This document shows positions 1 through 7,952 of a DNA stretch of 64,000 nucleotides, one piece after another. The first letter of the stretch is position 1; each line of letters opens with the position of its first letter. The DNA is from Kocuria carniphila (lineage in GTDB: Bacteria > Actinomycetota > Actinomycetes > Actinomycetales > Micrococcaceae), in assembly GCF_004136555.1 (NCBI RefSeq), contig NZ_NOIT01000005.1, positions 1-64,000 on the forward strand, written 5' to 3'. The notes below the pieces were generated by a model that saw only the letters and a program-made list of their open reading frames with translations, made no database searches and was not told where the DNA came from. A program made the translations under genes and the position numbers.

Positions 1-123
1 ATCGAGACGATGCGCCGAGTCGCCCGCGGCTTCCGGAACTTCGACAACTACCGCCTACGCGCCCTGCTCGCCGCCGGTGGACACCGGCCGTGGCGCAAGA
101 CCCCTACCCATGCTCATCTGTGA
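1..123 (+). CDS. ISL3-family transposase, C-terminal end (cut by window edge)
   Basis: The first 40 codons run open from the window edge to a TGA at 121-123. They contain the stretch GFRNFDNYRLRALL, which resembles the C-terminal end of the DDE domain in ISL3-family transposases, where a basic patch is followed by GFRN(F/Y)xNYRLR. Only the 3' end is present, so completeness and activity cannot be judged. The bases after the stop should hold the right end of the element, but I could not identify a terminal inverted repeat without the left end. Family assignment is moderately sure. Confidence 0.65.
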   Translation: METMRRVARGFRNFDNYRLRALLAAGGHRPWRKTPTHAHL

Positions 124-229
124 AGGGCCAGATAACTCTGGGGTGGAAACGGCTCGGTGGGGCAAAGCGGGCGTGGCCGCGAGCGCCGTCGGCGATCAGT
201 GCGATCGAAAGGTTCCTGCTCGGGGAGAA

Positions 230-271
230 CGAAACCCCGCGCGACAGCGAAGGCTGCCGGGCGGGGTTTCG
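230..271 (-). terminator. Terminator-like hairpin downstream of sodA
   Basis: Perfect 11-bp inverted repeat (CGAAACCCCGC / GCGGGGTTTCG) with a 20-nt loop that itself holds a CAGC/GCTG mini-stem. It sits about 40 bp past the sodA stop and also faces the transposase fragment, so it could serve both strands. There is no strong U-tract. Confidence 0.6.
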
Positions 272-311
272 ATTCACCTCACAAAAGCGAGGTACAAGCT
301 GGAAGTCTCAA

Positions 312-932
312 TCAGATGAGGGACTTGGCGCCGGTACGAGCCTTCTCGAAGCGCTCTGCGACGTCTGCCCAGTTGACGATGTTCCAGAAGGCCTTGACGT
401 AGTCAGCCTTGACGTTCTGGTAGTCCAGGTAGAAGGCGTGCTCCCACATGTCCAGCTGCAGCAGCGGGATGGTGGCAACGGGAACGCCGTTCTGCTGGTC
501 GTACATCTGCTCGATGACCAGGTTGCCGGCAATGGGCTCGTAAGCCAGGATGGCCCAGCCGGAACCCTGAATGGTGGTGGCAACCGCGGTGAACTGGTCA
601 CGGAAGTTGTCGAAGGAGCCAAAGAAGTTGTCGATAGCCGCGGCGAGCTCGCCCTCGGGCTTGTCGCCACCCTCCGGGGAGAGGTTCTTCCAGAAGATGG
701 AGTGGTTGATGTGGCCACCCAGGTTGAACTGGAGATCCTTGGAGAGCTTGGCTGCACCGGCAGCGTCACCGTTGGCGCGAGCCTCCTCCATCTTCTCCAG
801 GGCAGTGTTTGCACCGGTCACGTAGGTGTTGTGGTGCTTGTCGTGGTGCAACTGCATGATCTGAGCCGAGATGTGGGGCTCAAGAGCGGCATAGTCATAC
901 GGGAGATCGGGCAGAGTGAACTTTTCAGCCAC
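312..932 (-). CDS. sodA: Superoxide dismutase, Mn/Fe type
   Basis: 206-residue cytosolic Mn/Fe superoxide dismutase that converts superoxide to hydrogen peroxide and oxygen. The N-terminal helical-hairpin motif [15 protein letters not shown] and the first ligand region LHHDKHH (His29) are present, then [10 protein letters not shown] (second His ligand) and the C-terminal ligand motif [13 protein letters not shown] (Asp and His). The length is typical for the family. The GGHxNHSxFW and QGSGWAIL patterns fit the Mn-type subgroup, but metal use cannot be fixed from sequence alone. The start is GTG, preceded by AGGAAGGA on the minus strand. It is monocistronic, with a hairpin downstream and a divergent GNAT gene upstream. 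Confidence 0.96.
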   Translation of the reverse strand: MAEKFTLPDLPYDYAALEPHISAQIMQLHHDKHHNTYVTGANTALEKMEEARANGDAAGAAKLSKDLQFNLGGHINHSIFWKNLSPEGGDKPEGELAAAIDNFFGSFDNFRDQFTAVATTIQGSGWAILAYEPIAGNLVIEQMYDQQNGVPVATIPLLQLDMWEHAFYLDYQNVKADYVKAFWNIVNWADVAERFEKARTGAKSLI

Positions 933-971
933 AGTGAATCATCCTTCCTAGCGCTTGGCGTTGATATTTCC

Positions 972-1001
972 ACCTAACGCCAGGGCCCTCGACAGGGTCA
1001 A
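972..1001 (-). promoter_or_regulatory. Candidate sodA promoter
   Basis: On the minus strand TTGACC (996-1001) is separated by 18 bp from TTAGGT (972-977), a reasonable housekeeping-sigma promoter about 40 bp upstream of the GTG start. It is a motif match only. Confidence 0.4.
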
Positions 1002-1021
1002 GAAGGTTCAGCCACTAGCGT

Positions 1022-1038
1022 AGGAAAGGTACTTTCCT
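1022..1038. promoter_or_regulatory. Perfect 7-bp inverted repeat, candidate operator
   Basis: AGGAAAG-GTA-CTTTCCT lies in the divergent region between sodA and the GNAT gene, just upstream of the sodA promoter candidate. Placement and symmetry suggest a protein-binding site. No regulator is encoded beside it. Confidence 0.35.
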
Positions 1039-1071
1039 CGTCATAAGTTGTCATGTGGATGTCTTATTCTC

Positions 1072-1632
1072 GTGTGCGTGCCTGATTCACCTGATTCATT
1101 CGAAGAACTCCAACCCACCCCCGGCCCCATCATCCCTGCCCGTGAGGAACACGCGCAGGGCATCGTCGACCTGCGCAACCGGATCGCCCGCTGGCTCCAG
1201 GGCCGCGGGATCGACCAGTGGCGGGAGGGGGAATTCGATCCGCGCGACGTTTCCGAGGAAATCGGCCGTGGCGAGTGGTCGGTGATCGAATCCCCCGAGG
1301 ATCCGACCGTGGTGCTCGCCAGCGTCCAGGTGCTGTGGGAAGACCTACGGATCTGGGGCAAACAGGAGGAACCCGCCGGCTACGTGCACGGCGTGGCCGT
1401 GGACCGATCACTGCGCAGCACCGGCACGGGCCCGGCGCTGATCCGGCACGCCGAGAAGGTCACGCGGGATTCGGGGCGTTCAGTGGTGCGTCTGGATTGC
1501 GACGTGAACAGTCCTCGGTTGGCCGAGTTCTACCAGGGCCTGGGATACCTACCGTGCGGAACGCAGGATTTCTACGTGGCACACCAGGATTTCCACGTGA
1601 CGGTGCTGCGCCACGAACTTCGGCTGAATTGA
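1072..1632 (+). CDS. GNAT family N-acetyltransferase
   Basis: About 186 residues with a GNAT fold. EYHA-type N-terminal strands are followed by the acetyl-CoA loop region AVDRSLRSTGTGPALIRHAEKVTRDSG and the late GNAT motif DCDVNSPRLAEFYQGLGY. The pyrophosphate loop is degenerate (RSTGTG in place of RxxGxG/A). The substrate is unknown. There is no clear Shine-Dalgarno sequence; GTG 1072 and GTG 1078 are both plausible starts and a leaderless transcript is possible, while an upstream TTG at 1048 is less likely. It is divergent from sodA. Confidence 0.8.
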   Translation: MCVPDSPDSFEELQPTPGPIIPAREEHAQGIVDLRNRIARWLQGRGIDQWREGEFDPRDVSEEIGRGEWSVIESPEDPTVVLASVQVLWEDLRIWGKQEEPAGYVHGVAVDRSLRSTGTGPALIRHAEKVTRDSGRSVVRLDCDVNSPRLAEFYQGLGYLPCGTQDFYVAHQDFHVTVLRHELRLN

Positions 1633-1650
1633 TGCGCTAGGCGGGGCGGG

Positions 1651-2163
1651 TTACGTGAGCGATTCGAGACGCGGCTCGTCCGGGGTGAGGTCCGACGCCG
1701 CTCGGTAACGTTGCGCGCCCGTCTCCAGCAGGTGCTTCAGATTCTTGTTGTCATCGCGTGACTGGTTCTGAAAACTACGTTCCACCAGGCGTTTGATGAA
1801 CTGCTTGTTCTTGGGCACGTACAACCGGTAGTGGCAGGTCAGCCGGGTGCTCCCGTGATCCTCGACCCACTCGTACGTGGTGTCGATGAAGAACAAACCC
1901 TTGGTGGTCCGGTACGCCAGCGTCTGTCCCGGAATGTACTGGGACACGATCTGGATGTAGTCGAAGTGCAGTCCGTACTGCGTGGTCACGAAGGTGACGG
2001 TGGTTCCGGGCCTCATGATCGGATCAGACGTTTCCACGTTCTCGCGCATGCACGTGCGCCACTGCGGCAGCGCCGGTGCGTCAACGAGCATGCGCTCCAC
2101 CACGTTGGCCGGCGCATGAATAATCAGACGTTCCTCGAACTCAACAATGCTGGACTCAGCCAA
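1651..2163 (-). CDS. SRPBCC (START-like) family protein
   Basis: 170 residues. The opening EERLIIHAPANVVERMLVDAPALPQWR matches the first strand and helix of polyketide-cyclase/START-like folds (hydrophobic ligand-binding cups, SRPBCC superfamily). The middle strand YIQIVSQYIPGQTLAYRTTKGLFF and a C-terminal long helix are also present. The start is TTG with GAGGGG upstream. The next gene upstream (2257-2766) is a paralogue that shares the (F/Y)DY(V/I)xI and RTTKG motifs, so the pair arose by duplication. The ligand is unknown. No signal peptide is present. Confidence 0.75.
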   Translation of the reverse strand: MAESSIVEFEERLIIHAPANVVERMLVDAPALPQWRTCMRENVETSDPIMRPGTTVTFVTTQYGLHFDYIQIVSQYIPGQTLAYRTTKGLFFIDTTYEWVEDHGSTRLTCHYRLYVPKNKQFIKRLVERSFQNQSRDDNKNLKHLLETGAQRYRAASDLTPDEPRLESLT

Positions 2164-2256
2164 TCCAGTTTCCCCTCACGTTCGTAGACCCCACGAGCGT
2201 GCGCCTCCCTTGCCCTGTTGACGCTCGCTCTTCCCCTTCAGCTTAGAGGGTGAACC

Positions 2257-2766
2257 CTACCGACAACCATGGGTGTCAGGAAACGTCGAGTTCCCCCGCC
2301 CGCCGCTGCGCCGAGGGGAAAACATGTCGCGCATGTTCCGTGAGGCGGTGCGGACGAATTTCCGCGCCACTGCTCGCGTCGCCGGTTTCTTCCACCACAG
2401 GGGCCCCGTGAGGCGGTACATCGCATCCACCGTGACCAACGTGCCCACCCCCTGCGTCTTCCAGGAGTACTCGATGGTGACATCCACGAACCCCTTGGTA
2501 GTGCGCTGAATGAACGACACACCGGAAGTTCGCGCGGCCACGATCATCACATAGTCGAACGACAACGGCCCCACATTGACCGTGAATTCCATGGCGTCGC
2601 CCACGTCCAGAGGAACCCCGGATCCCGCGGGGCCAGACAGTTCCAGCTCGTTCCAAGCGGCAATGGATCCTGGGGCCCTGAGCACACGTTCGAACTCATC
2701 AGCAGTGGCCGGGACGAATTCCTGGGTGCTGATCAAAAAACCGTGCGGTGTATCCGTTTCGTGCAT
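2257..2766 (-). CDS. SRPBCC (START-like) family protein, paralogue
   Basis: 169 residues, START-like fold by the motifs FVPATADEFERVLRAPGSIAAWNELE (N-terminal strand and helix), FDYVMIVAARTSGVSFIQRTTKGFVDVTIEY and a C-terminal basic helix. It aligns by eye with its downstream neighbour at 1651-2163, and the two probably form one transcription unit with a 93-bp gap. The ATG is preceded by GAGGGA. Function is unknown. The C-terminus (RRSGGRGNSTFPDTHGCR) is low in structure and probably disordered. Confidence 0.72.
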   Translation of the reverse strand: MHETDTPHGFLISTQEFVPATADEFERVLRAPGSIAAWNELELSGPAGSGVPLDVGDAMEFTVNVGPLSFDYVMIVAARTSGVSFIQRTTKGFVDVTIEYSWKTQGVGTLVTVDAMYRLTGPLWWKKPATRAVARKFVRTASRNMRDMFSPRRSGGRGNSTFPDTHGCR

Positions 2767-3155
2767 GGTTTATCCCTCAAGTAGATCCCCAGACGCAACA
2801 TCTCCCACATACCCACCAGCCCATCCGGTAGGTCCGTGCTGCCGCGTCAATGCCTATTATCTTGGCCCACATTTCTTGGAAGTCCACTCCGCACAAGTGT
2901 GGGCGCTCTGTGCACAGGGGTGGAGAAAGTTATCCACAGGTGTGGACACAGTTGTGAATAATTCGAAGATCTGTCTGATTGCGCTCGAGAGCGAACATTC
3001 GTTCCGGTCCGCTGTGCCGTGTTTTCAAGGGCTGGGGCCGCTCACCAGTCGAACACTCGTGCGTCACAGCGGTGGAATCACAACCGTGTGAGTTTTCCAC
3101 TGTGTGGACAACCTCTGTGGATAACCCACACAGGTGTGCGGAAAAGAAACCAAAG
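2767..3155. other. Long intergenic region with a DnaA-box cluster
   Basis: No gene is supported here. Six DnaA-box-like 9-mers are packed between 2930 and 3124: perfect TTATCCACA at 2930-2938 and 3116-3124 (inverted), TGTGGACAA at 3103-3111, and one-mismatch forms at 2941-2949, 2953-2961 and 3093-3101. The 19-mer AGTTATCCACAGGTGTGGA (2928-2946) occurs again in two other intergenic regions. Since oriC lies near 61-63 kb, this is a non-origin cluster that may titrate DnaA. Confidence 0.7.
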
Positions 3156-3188
3156 AAAATCCCGCCCGGGTCCACCAGGCGGGATTTT
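3156..3188 (-). terminator. Intrinsic terminator of the amylosucrase gene
   Basis: AAAATCCCGCC / GGCGGGATTTT 11-bp arms with an 11-nt loop and a run of U on the minus-strand transcript, 20 bp past the stop at 3208. Confidence 0.8.
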
Positions 3189-3207
3189 TCGGACACCTCA
3201 GCGTCCG

Positions 3208-5214
3208 TCAGACAGTTTTTTCTGCACCTTCGCGCGAGCGGACCGCGTTCTGCTGAACCGGGATCACACGGATCCACCAGAAACTGTGCGCGTCCAACAG
3301 GATGCCGCCGCGCAGATCCACAGTCCCGTTACCGTGTAGTTCCACACCCGTGGGCAGGAACCCGGACAGCGTCTCCCCAGTCACGTACTGCGACCAGTCG
3401 CTGAAGTTGGCCAGGCACAGCACCACACTGTGCTCACCGGGGCGCTGATAGCCCAGAACATGGGGGTTGTGGGTGTCGAACGGAATCAACCGGGTGCCGT
3501 CGAACTCCTCCGTCTGCTGACGCACCGAAATCATCCGCTGGATCCCACCGAAAATTCGACCCTGCACGGAGAAGAGATCGTGGCGACGCTCGTAGTCGGC
3601 CCGTGAATACTCGGGCCGGTGCACCCACCGGGCGTCGTGAGAGTTGTCCGGGTTCTCAGCCCAAGCGGGGTCGTTGAGCTGGCCCACTTCGTCCCCGAGA
3701 TAGATCAGAGGGACACCGCCGGTGCTCATGGCCAGTGAGTACGCCAATAGAATGCGGTCCGCCGCCGGGCCGGGTTCGGTTTCGAGTCCCATGAGCGAGG
3801 CTGTCGTCCCGCAGATTCGACAGTCGCCGGTCCGGGGATTGTCCTGGAACGCCACGCCATGGGCGAAACTGCCCTGAAATCGTCCGGTATAAAAGGCGTT
3901 CAGGAAGCGACGGTGATCGTAACCGTCGACCCCCACCCGTGCGGCGTCGTCGTCGGAGAAGGTCCACCCGATGTCGTCGTGGCTGCGCACGTAGTTGACC
4001 CACGCGGTGCCCTCGGGGGTCGTGTGGCGCTCGTTGATCGCCTGCTGCAACAGCGCGACCTTGCGCGTCGCGCTCGCTTCCCAACCCAGGGCCATCTGGA
4101 GCGGGTTGTAGGACAGGGTGCACTGGTCCGTGTCGATGTACCGGATGACCTCGTCCGGGTGGACGATCGCCTCGGACTTGAACTCCACGGCAGGGGCAGC
4201 CAGCTTGACCATCGCGTTGAACGCGCGCAGCAGATCGTGGACCTGCGGCTGAGACTCACACGTGGTTCCCAACTGTTTCCAGATGAACGCCACCGCATCC
4301 AGCCGCAACACCTGTGCGCCCTGATTGGCGAGGAACAGCATTTCCGTTGCCATGGCCCGAAAGACCGCGGGATTGGAGTAGTTCAAATCCCACTGGAAAC
4401 GGTGAAACGTGGTCCACACCCAGCGGGGATCCTCTTCCAAACCACTGGCCGCGCGACCGGCAGGGGTGGCGTCCACGCGGGTGAACACACCGGGGTGATC
4501 GTCCGGAAAGATCTCGCGAGCGGTTTCCTCGAACTGGGCCGGCACGGTGCGGTCCGGATAAATCCAGTAGAACTGCTCGTAGAACGGATCCCCGGCAGCC
4601 GCTGCCTTTGCCCATTCGTGTTCGTTGGAGGTGTGGTTGAAGACGAAGTCCAGCACCAGGGCAATGCCCTCGGCTCGCAGTTCCTCCGCGAGTTCCGCCA
4701 GGTCGTCCATGGTGCCCAATGCGGGATCCACACGCCGATAAGAGGACACGGCGTAACCACCGTCGGAGTTGCCCTCGGGGCACTCGTACAACGGCATCAG
4801 GTGCAGGTAGTTGAGACCAAGTTCCTTGAAGTACAGGATGCGCTCACGCAGTCCGGCAATAGAACCCGCATAGCGATCCACGTAGCAGACACCGCCCACG
4901 GCCTGACGGGACATGAACCACGACGGCTCGGACTCGCGCTCCACATCAAGCTCTTTGAGGCCTTCCGGGCGCTCGGAGAAGGAGTCCCATGCGGTGAGTA
5001 CGCTGGCCGCGGCCAGATCCCAGAAGTCGGGGCGCTGGCCGTAGACGGCGCGCAGTCCCGTGACGAGTTGACCGACGTACTTGCTGAGCCTGCGCAGGAA
5101 GACTTCGCGGTCTGCGGAGCCAACACGGTCATCCTGGCTCAGGCGTCGTTTCATGGCACCGATGAGTTCGTCACGGCTCGTGACGGTCGGGAGGATCATT
5201 TCTTGTTGAAACAT
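3208..5214 (-). CDS. ams: Amylosucrase (GH13 subfamily 4)
   Basis: 668 residues, close to the family length of about 630-650. Amylosucrase transfers the glucosyl unit of sucrose onto alpha-1,4-glucan and releases fructose. Diagnostic GH13_4 segments are all present: SDGGYAVSSYRRVDPALGT, DFVFNHTSNEHEWA, FQWDLNYSNP, the nucleophile region LRLDAVAFIWKQLG, the acid/base region FKSEAIVHP, and NYVRSHDDIGWTF with the transition-state stabilising Asp. No signal peptide is present, so it acts in the cytosol. The N-terminal 90 residues form the helical N domain. The start ATG has GGAGA upstream. A LacI-type palindrome lies 130 bp upstream. No sucrose transporter or sucrose phosphorylase is adjacent. 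Confidence 0.93.
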   Translation of the reverse strand: MFQQEMILPTVTSRDELIGAMKRRLSQDDRVGSADREVFLRRLSKYVGQLVTGLRAVYGQRPDFWDLAAASVLTAWDSFSERPEGLKELDVERESEPSWFMSRQAVGGVCYVDRYAGSIAGLRERILYFKELGLNYLHLMPLYECPEGNSDGGYAVSSYRRVDPALGTMDDLAELAEELRAEGIALVLDFVFNHTSNEHEWAKAAAAGDPFYEQFYWIYPDRTVPAQFEETAREIFPDDHPGVFTRVDATPAGRAASGLEEDPRWVWTTFHRFQWDLNYSNPAVFRAMATEMLFLANQGAQVLRLDAVAFIWKQLGTTCESQPQVHDLLRAFNAMVKLAAPAVEFKSEAIVHPDEVIRYIDTDQCTLSYNPLQMALGWEASATRKVALLQQAINERHTTPEGTAWVNYVRSHDDIGWTFSDDDAARVGVDGYDHRRFLNAFYTGRFQGSFAHGVAFQDNPRTGDCRICGTTASLMGLETEPGPAADRILLAYSLAMSTGGVPLIYLGDEVGQLNDPAWAENPDNSHDARWVHRPEYSRADYERRHDLFSVQGRIFGGIQRMISVRQQTEEFDGTRLIPFDTHNPHVLGYQRPGEHSVVLCLANFSDWSQYVTGETLSGFLPTGVELHGNGTVDLRGGILLDAHSFWWIRVIPVQQNAVRSREGAEKTV

Positions 5215-5347
5215 GGTGCGGTCTCCTCGGTCTCCTCACGAACACGGATCTGTGAGGTGGTTCCGAGCTCGAGATCCCCCTTGACGCCGAGCCCTTTCGG
5301 ACAGTGCCACCATCCGATGAATCGTGGCTTCCCCAGCATAGACATCT

Positions 5348-5365
5348 TTGTTAGTGCGCTAACAA
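5348..5365. promoter_or_regulatory. LacI-family-type operator upstream of amylosucrase
   Basis: TTGTTAGTGCGCTAACAA is an 18-bp palindrome with one mismatched pair and a central GC, the form bound by LacI/GalR regulators of sugar genes. It lies in the amylosucrase promoter region. The regulator gene is not nearby. Confidence 0.6.
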
Positions 5366-5413
5366 GGTGACGCGTACGTGTCGCATTTTGTAACCCTACG
5401 TTTACTGCACAGG

Positions 5414-5549
5414 TTGTGCACAGAGTTATCCACAGGTGTGGAAACTACGGCGTGTCGAATGAGAATTGACCTGCTCAAACGTTGTGTTCGAGCAGGTCAA
5501 CCTCGATTTCCCACAATGCCCACCGGCTGTGGACATCCCCTGTGGAAAC
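5414..5549. other. DnaA-box cluster in the 5215-5548 intergenic region
   Basis: Perfect TTATCCACA at 5426-5434 lies inside the shared 19-mer (5424-5442). Degenerate boxes TGTGGACAT (5528-5536) and TGTGGAAAC (5437 and 5541) follow, and TTGTGCACA precedes. This is weaker than the 2.9-kb cluster. The rest of the 334-bp gap holds the operator and the hairpin listed separately. Confidence 0.55.
5466..5500 (-). terminator. Terminator-like hairpin of the osmoprotectant operon
   Basis: Perfect 11-bp arms TTGACCTGCTC / GAGCAGGTCAA with a 13-nt loop, about 50 bp after the stop of the substrate-binding gene. The U-tract is weak (TTCTC). Confidence 0.6.
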
Positions 5550-6499
5550 TAGGACTGGTAGCCGTTCTCCGACAACCATTCGGCGGCAGCATCTGCCGGG
5601 TTCATTTGCTGTTCACCGCTCACCTTGCGGTTCAGATCGATCAGGTCCTGGGTGGTCAGCTTGCCCGAGAACTCGTTCAGCGCGTCCTGGGCCTCCTGCG
5701 GAAGGCGGTCCGGAGCGGTCAGCGGGAGCACCTGCTGCGCAATGAAATTGTTCTTGGGATCCTCCAGAACCACCAGGTTCTCGTCCTCGATAGCCGGGGT
5801 GGTCGTGAAGATATTGGCCACCTGTACGTCACCGCTCGTGAGGGCCTGCACGGTCAGGGGGCCGGAGCCGTCATTGATCGGTTCGAAGGACTTGAACGTG
5901 CAGTTGTACTTCTCTTCCAGACCCTTGACACCGTAGGCGCGTTCCTGGAACTCGGGCGGGCCGGCCATGATGAATTCACCGCACACCGGTGCCATGTCCT
6001 CGATGGACTTCAGGGAGTGCTCGTCCGCGGTGGCCTGGGTGACCACCAGGGAGTCTTTGTTCTCGGCGTCGGAGGCCTCCAGCACGGAGAGTCCCTCGGA
6101 CTCCAAAGCACCCGGAAGCGCGCTCATGATGTCCTCGGCGGAGGCCTGGGTGGCCTCGGTGTCGGCGAACAGCAAGAGGTTGCCTGAGTAGTCCGGAACC
6201 ACGTCCACGGACCCGTCCTTGACCGCGCCCGTGTACGCCTCGCGGGCGCCAATGCCCGCATTGGTCTCCACCGTGAGACCCGCATCCTTGAGCACGCCCG
6301 CGTAGAGTTCCGCGATCACCTGGGACTCGGGGAAGTCCGCCGACCCAACCGTGATCGTCTCCGAGGACCCGCCCGAAGCGGCGTCGTCACCGGAATCGTC
6401 GAGTGGATCGGAACCGCCACCGCACGCGGTGAGCACCAGCGCCAGGGCGAAGAACCCGGCCAGCCACGCGCCCGCGCGCCGGAAAAGTGAAATGGTCAT
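5549..6499 (-). CDS. Glycine betaine/choline-type ABC transporter substrate-binding lipoprotein
   Basis: 316 residues. A type II signal peptide has lipobox LTAC (Cys26), so the protein is anchored outside the membrane. The mature part begins with an acidic linker, followed by ITVGSADFPESQVIAELYAGVLKDAGL, the opening of the OpuAC/OsmF-like substrate-binding domain for quaternary-amine osmoprotectants. It is the last gene of a four-gene operon and overlaps the upstream permease by 4 bp. The substrate could be glycine betaine, choline or carnitine; the sequence does not decide. Confidence 0.9.
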   Translation of the reverse strand: MTISLFRRAGAWLAGFFALALVLTACGGGSDPLDDSGDDAASGGSSETITVGSADFPESQVIAELYAGVLKDAGLTVETNAGIGAREAYTGAVKDGSVDVVPDYSGNLLLFADTEATQASAEDIMSALPGALESEGLSVLEASDAENKDSLVVTQATADEHSLKSIEDMAPVCGEFIMAGPPEFQERAYGVKGLEEKYNCTFKSFEPINDGSGPLTVQALTSGDVQVANIFTTTPAIEDENLVVLEDPKNNFIAQQVLPLTAPDRLPQEAQDALNEFSGKLTTQDLIDLNRKVSGEQQMNPADAAAEWLSENGYQS

Positions 6500-7173
6500 G
6501 AGCGTTCTCCTGCCAATCTGAGCCCCGGCGAGGTCACCAGGCGTTGAATCAGAGCCAATATTGCGTCCGCAGCGAGCGCAAGCACCGCCACGAGTACCAC
6601 GGAGGCCAGCATGCGTGAGTAGTCGCGCACGGCCAGCCCGTCGATCAAGTATCTTCCCAGGCCACCCAGGTTGATGTAGGCCACGATGGTCACGGTCGCG
6701 AGCACCTGCAGTGCGGCGTTGCGAATGCCGCCCAGGATCACGGGCAGCGCCACGGGGATTTCCACGCGCGTGAGCGTCTGCCGCTCGGTCATGCCCATGG
6801 CGCGGGCGCCGTCCACGAGCGCGGGATTCACCGAGGCGATCCCGGAGTACGTTCCGGACAGGATGGGCGGGATGGCCAGCAGCACGAGCGCCAGGATCGG
6901 TGGCATCAGGCCGAGTCCCATGAGCAGGGTGAACAGCGTCAGCAGACCCAGTGTGGGCAGCGAACGCAGGGCGCCGGTGATACCGACCACTACACCGCTA
7001 CCGCGCCCGGTGTGCCCCACCCACAGCCCCAGCGGCACGGCAATGATCAAAGCGATGGCCATGGTCAGGGCCGTATAGCCCAGGTGTTCGAGCATGCGCT
7101 GCGGGATGCCGGCGGCACCGGTCCAGTTCATCGGGTCGATAAGGAATTGGAGGGCCTGGTCGATCAGGTTCAT
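6496..7173 (-). CDS. Osmoprotectant ABC transporter permease (OpuCB/OpuCD type)
   Basis: 225-residue inner-membrane permease with about five or six hydrophobic segments and the binding-protein-dependent permease loop GARAMGMTERQTLTRVEIPVALPVILGGIRNA (EAA motif), which docks to the ATPase. It overlaps its neighbours on both sides by 4 bp (ATGA), so translation is coupled. It pairs with the second permease at 7170-7952. Confidence 0.92.
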   Translation of the reverse strand: MNLIDQALQFLIDPMNWTGAAGIPQRMLEHLGYTALTMAIALIIAVPLGLWVGHTGRGSGVVVGITGALRSLPTLGLLTLFTLLMGLGLMPPILALVLLAIPPILSGTYSGIASVNPALVDGARAMGMTERQTLTRVEIPVALPVILGGIRNAALQVLATVTIVAYINLGGLGRYLIDGLAVRDYSRMLASVVLVAVLALAADAILALIQRLVTSPGLRLAGERS

Positions 7174-7952
7174 GCCTTCGCACCTCCGGATTCCACGCTG
7201 GCGATGGAGCGGGCGCGCTGGGAGTCCTCGTCCTGAGTCTCGCTCTCGGGACCGGCAGCCGAGCGCTTGCCCGTGCCGTCACCACGCCGTTCTCGGCCTC
7301 CGTTGCCGCTACTGACCTGCCCCGCCCGGCGCCACTTAGTGAGCACGTGACCGACCAAGCGCAGCAACTGATCCAGCACCACGGCCAGGATCACGGTCGC
7401 GATGATGCCCACCACGATCTCCGACATGATGGAGCGCCGCAGCCCGTCCGTGAACAGCGTGCCCAGGGACTGAATACCGATCACCGCGCCGACGGACACC
7501 ATGGAAATGTTCGACACCGTGGCCACGCGCAGCCCCGCAATCATTACGGGCACGGCTAGCGGCAGCTCCACGCCGAAGAAGCGGCGCACGGGCTTGTAAC
7601 CCATGGCAGTGGCGGCCTGCAGAATGTCCTTGTCCACGGCCTCGAACGCATCCACGCACGAGCGCACCAAAATCGCGATCACATACAGGGTCAGCGCCAC
7701 GATCACGTTGATCAGCGAGGTCATTTGGGTGCCCAGGATCAGTGGCAACACCACGAACAGCGTGAGTGAGGGAATTGTGTAGAGCAAAGACGATCCGGTT
7801 ACGAACAGCGGCCGCAGCCACTTACTGCCGGCGGCCAGCCTGGCCAAGGGCACCGAGATCAGCAGTCCCACCACCACGGGAATCACCGATTGCAGCAGGT
7901 GGGTTCCCGTCAGTTCGAAGACCGTGGACCAGTTGTTCGACAGCCAGTTCAT
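7170..7952 (-). CDS. Osmoprotectant ABC transporter permease
   Basis: 260 residues with about six membrane segments and an EAA-type loop (LQAATAMGYKPVRRFFGVELPLAVPVMIAGLR). A charged 60-residue cytosolic tail (KRSAAGPESETQDEDSQRA) is unusual relative to its partner, which lacks it. It is the second gene of the operon and overlaps both neighbours by 4 bp. Two different permeases plus an ATPase with a CBS region match the OpuC-type layout. Confidence 0.91.
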   Translation of the reverse strand: MNWLSNNWSTVFELTGTHLLQSVIPVVVGLLISVPLARLAAGSKWLRPLFVTGSSLLYTIPSLTLFVVLPLILGTQMTSLINVIVALTLYVIAILVRSCVDAFEAVDKDILQAATAMGYKPVRRFFGVELPLAVPVMIAGLRVATVSNISMVSVGAVIGIQSLGTLFTDGLRRSIMSEIVVGIIATVILAVVLDQLLRLVGHVLTKWRRAGQVSSGNGGRERRGDGTGKRSAAGPESETQDEDSQRARSIASVESGGAKA

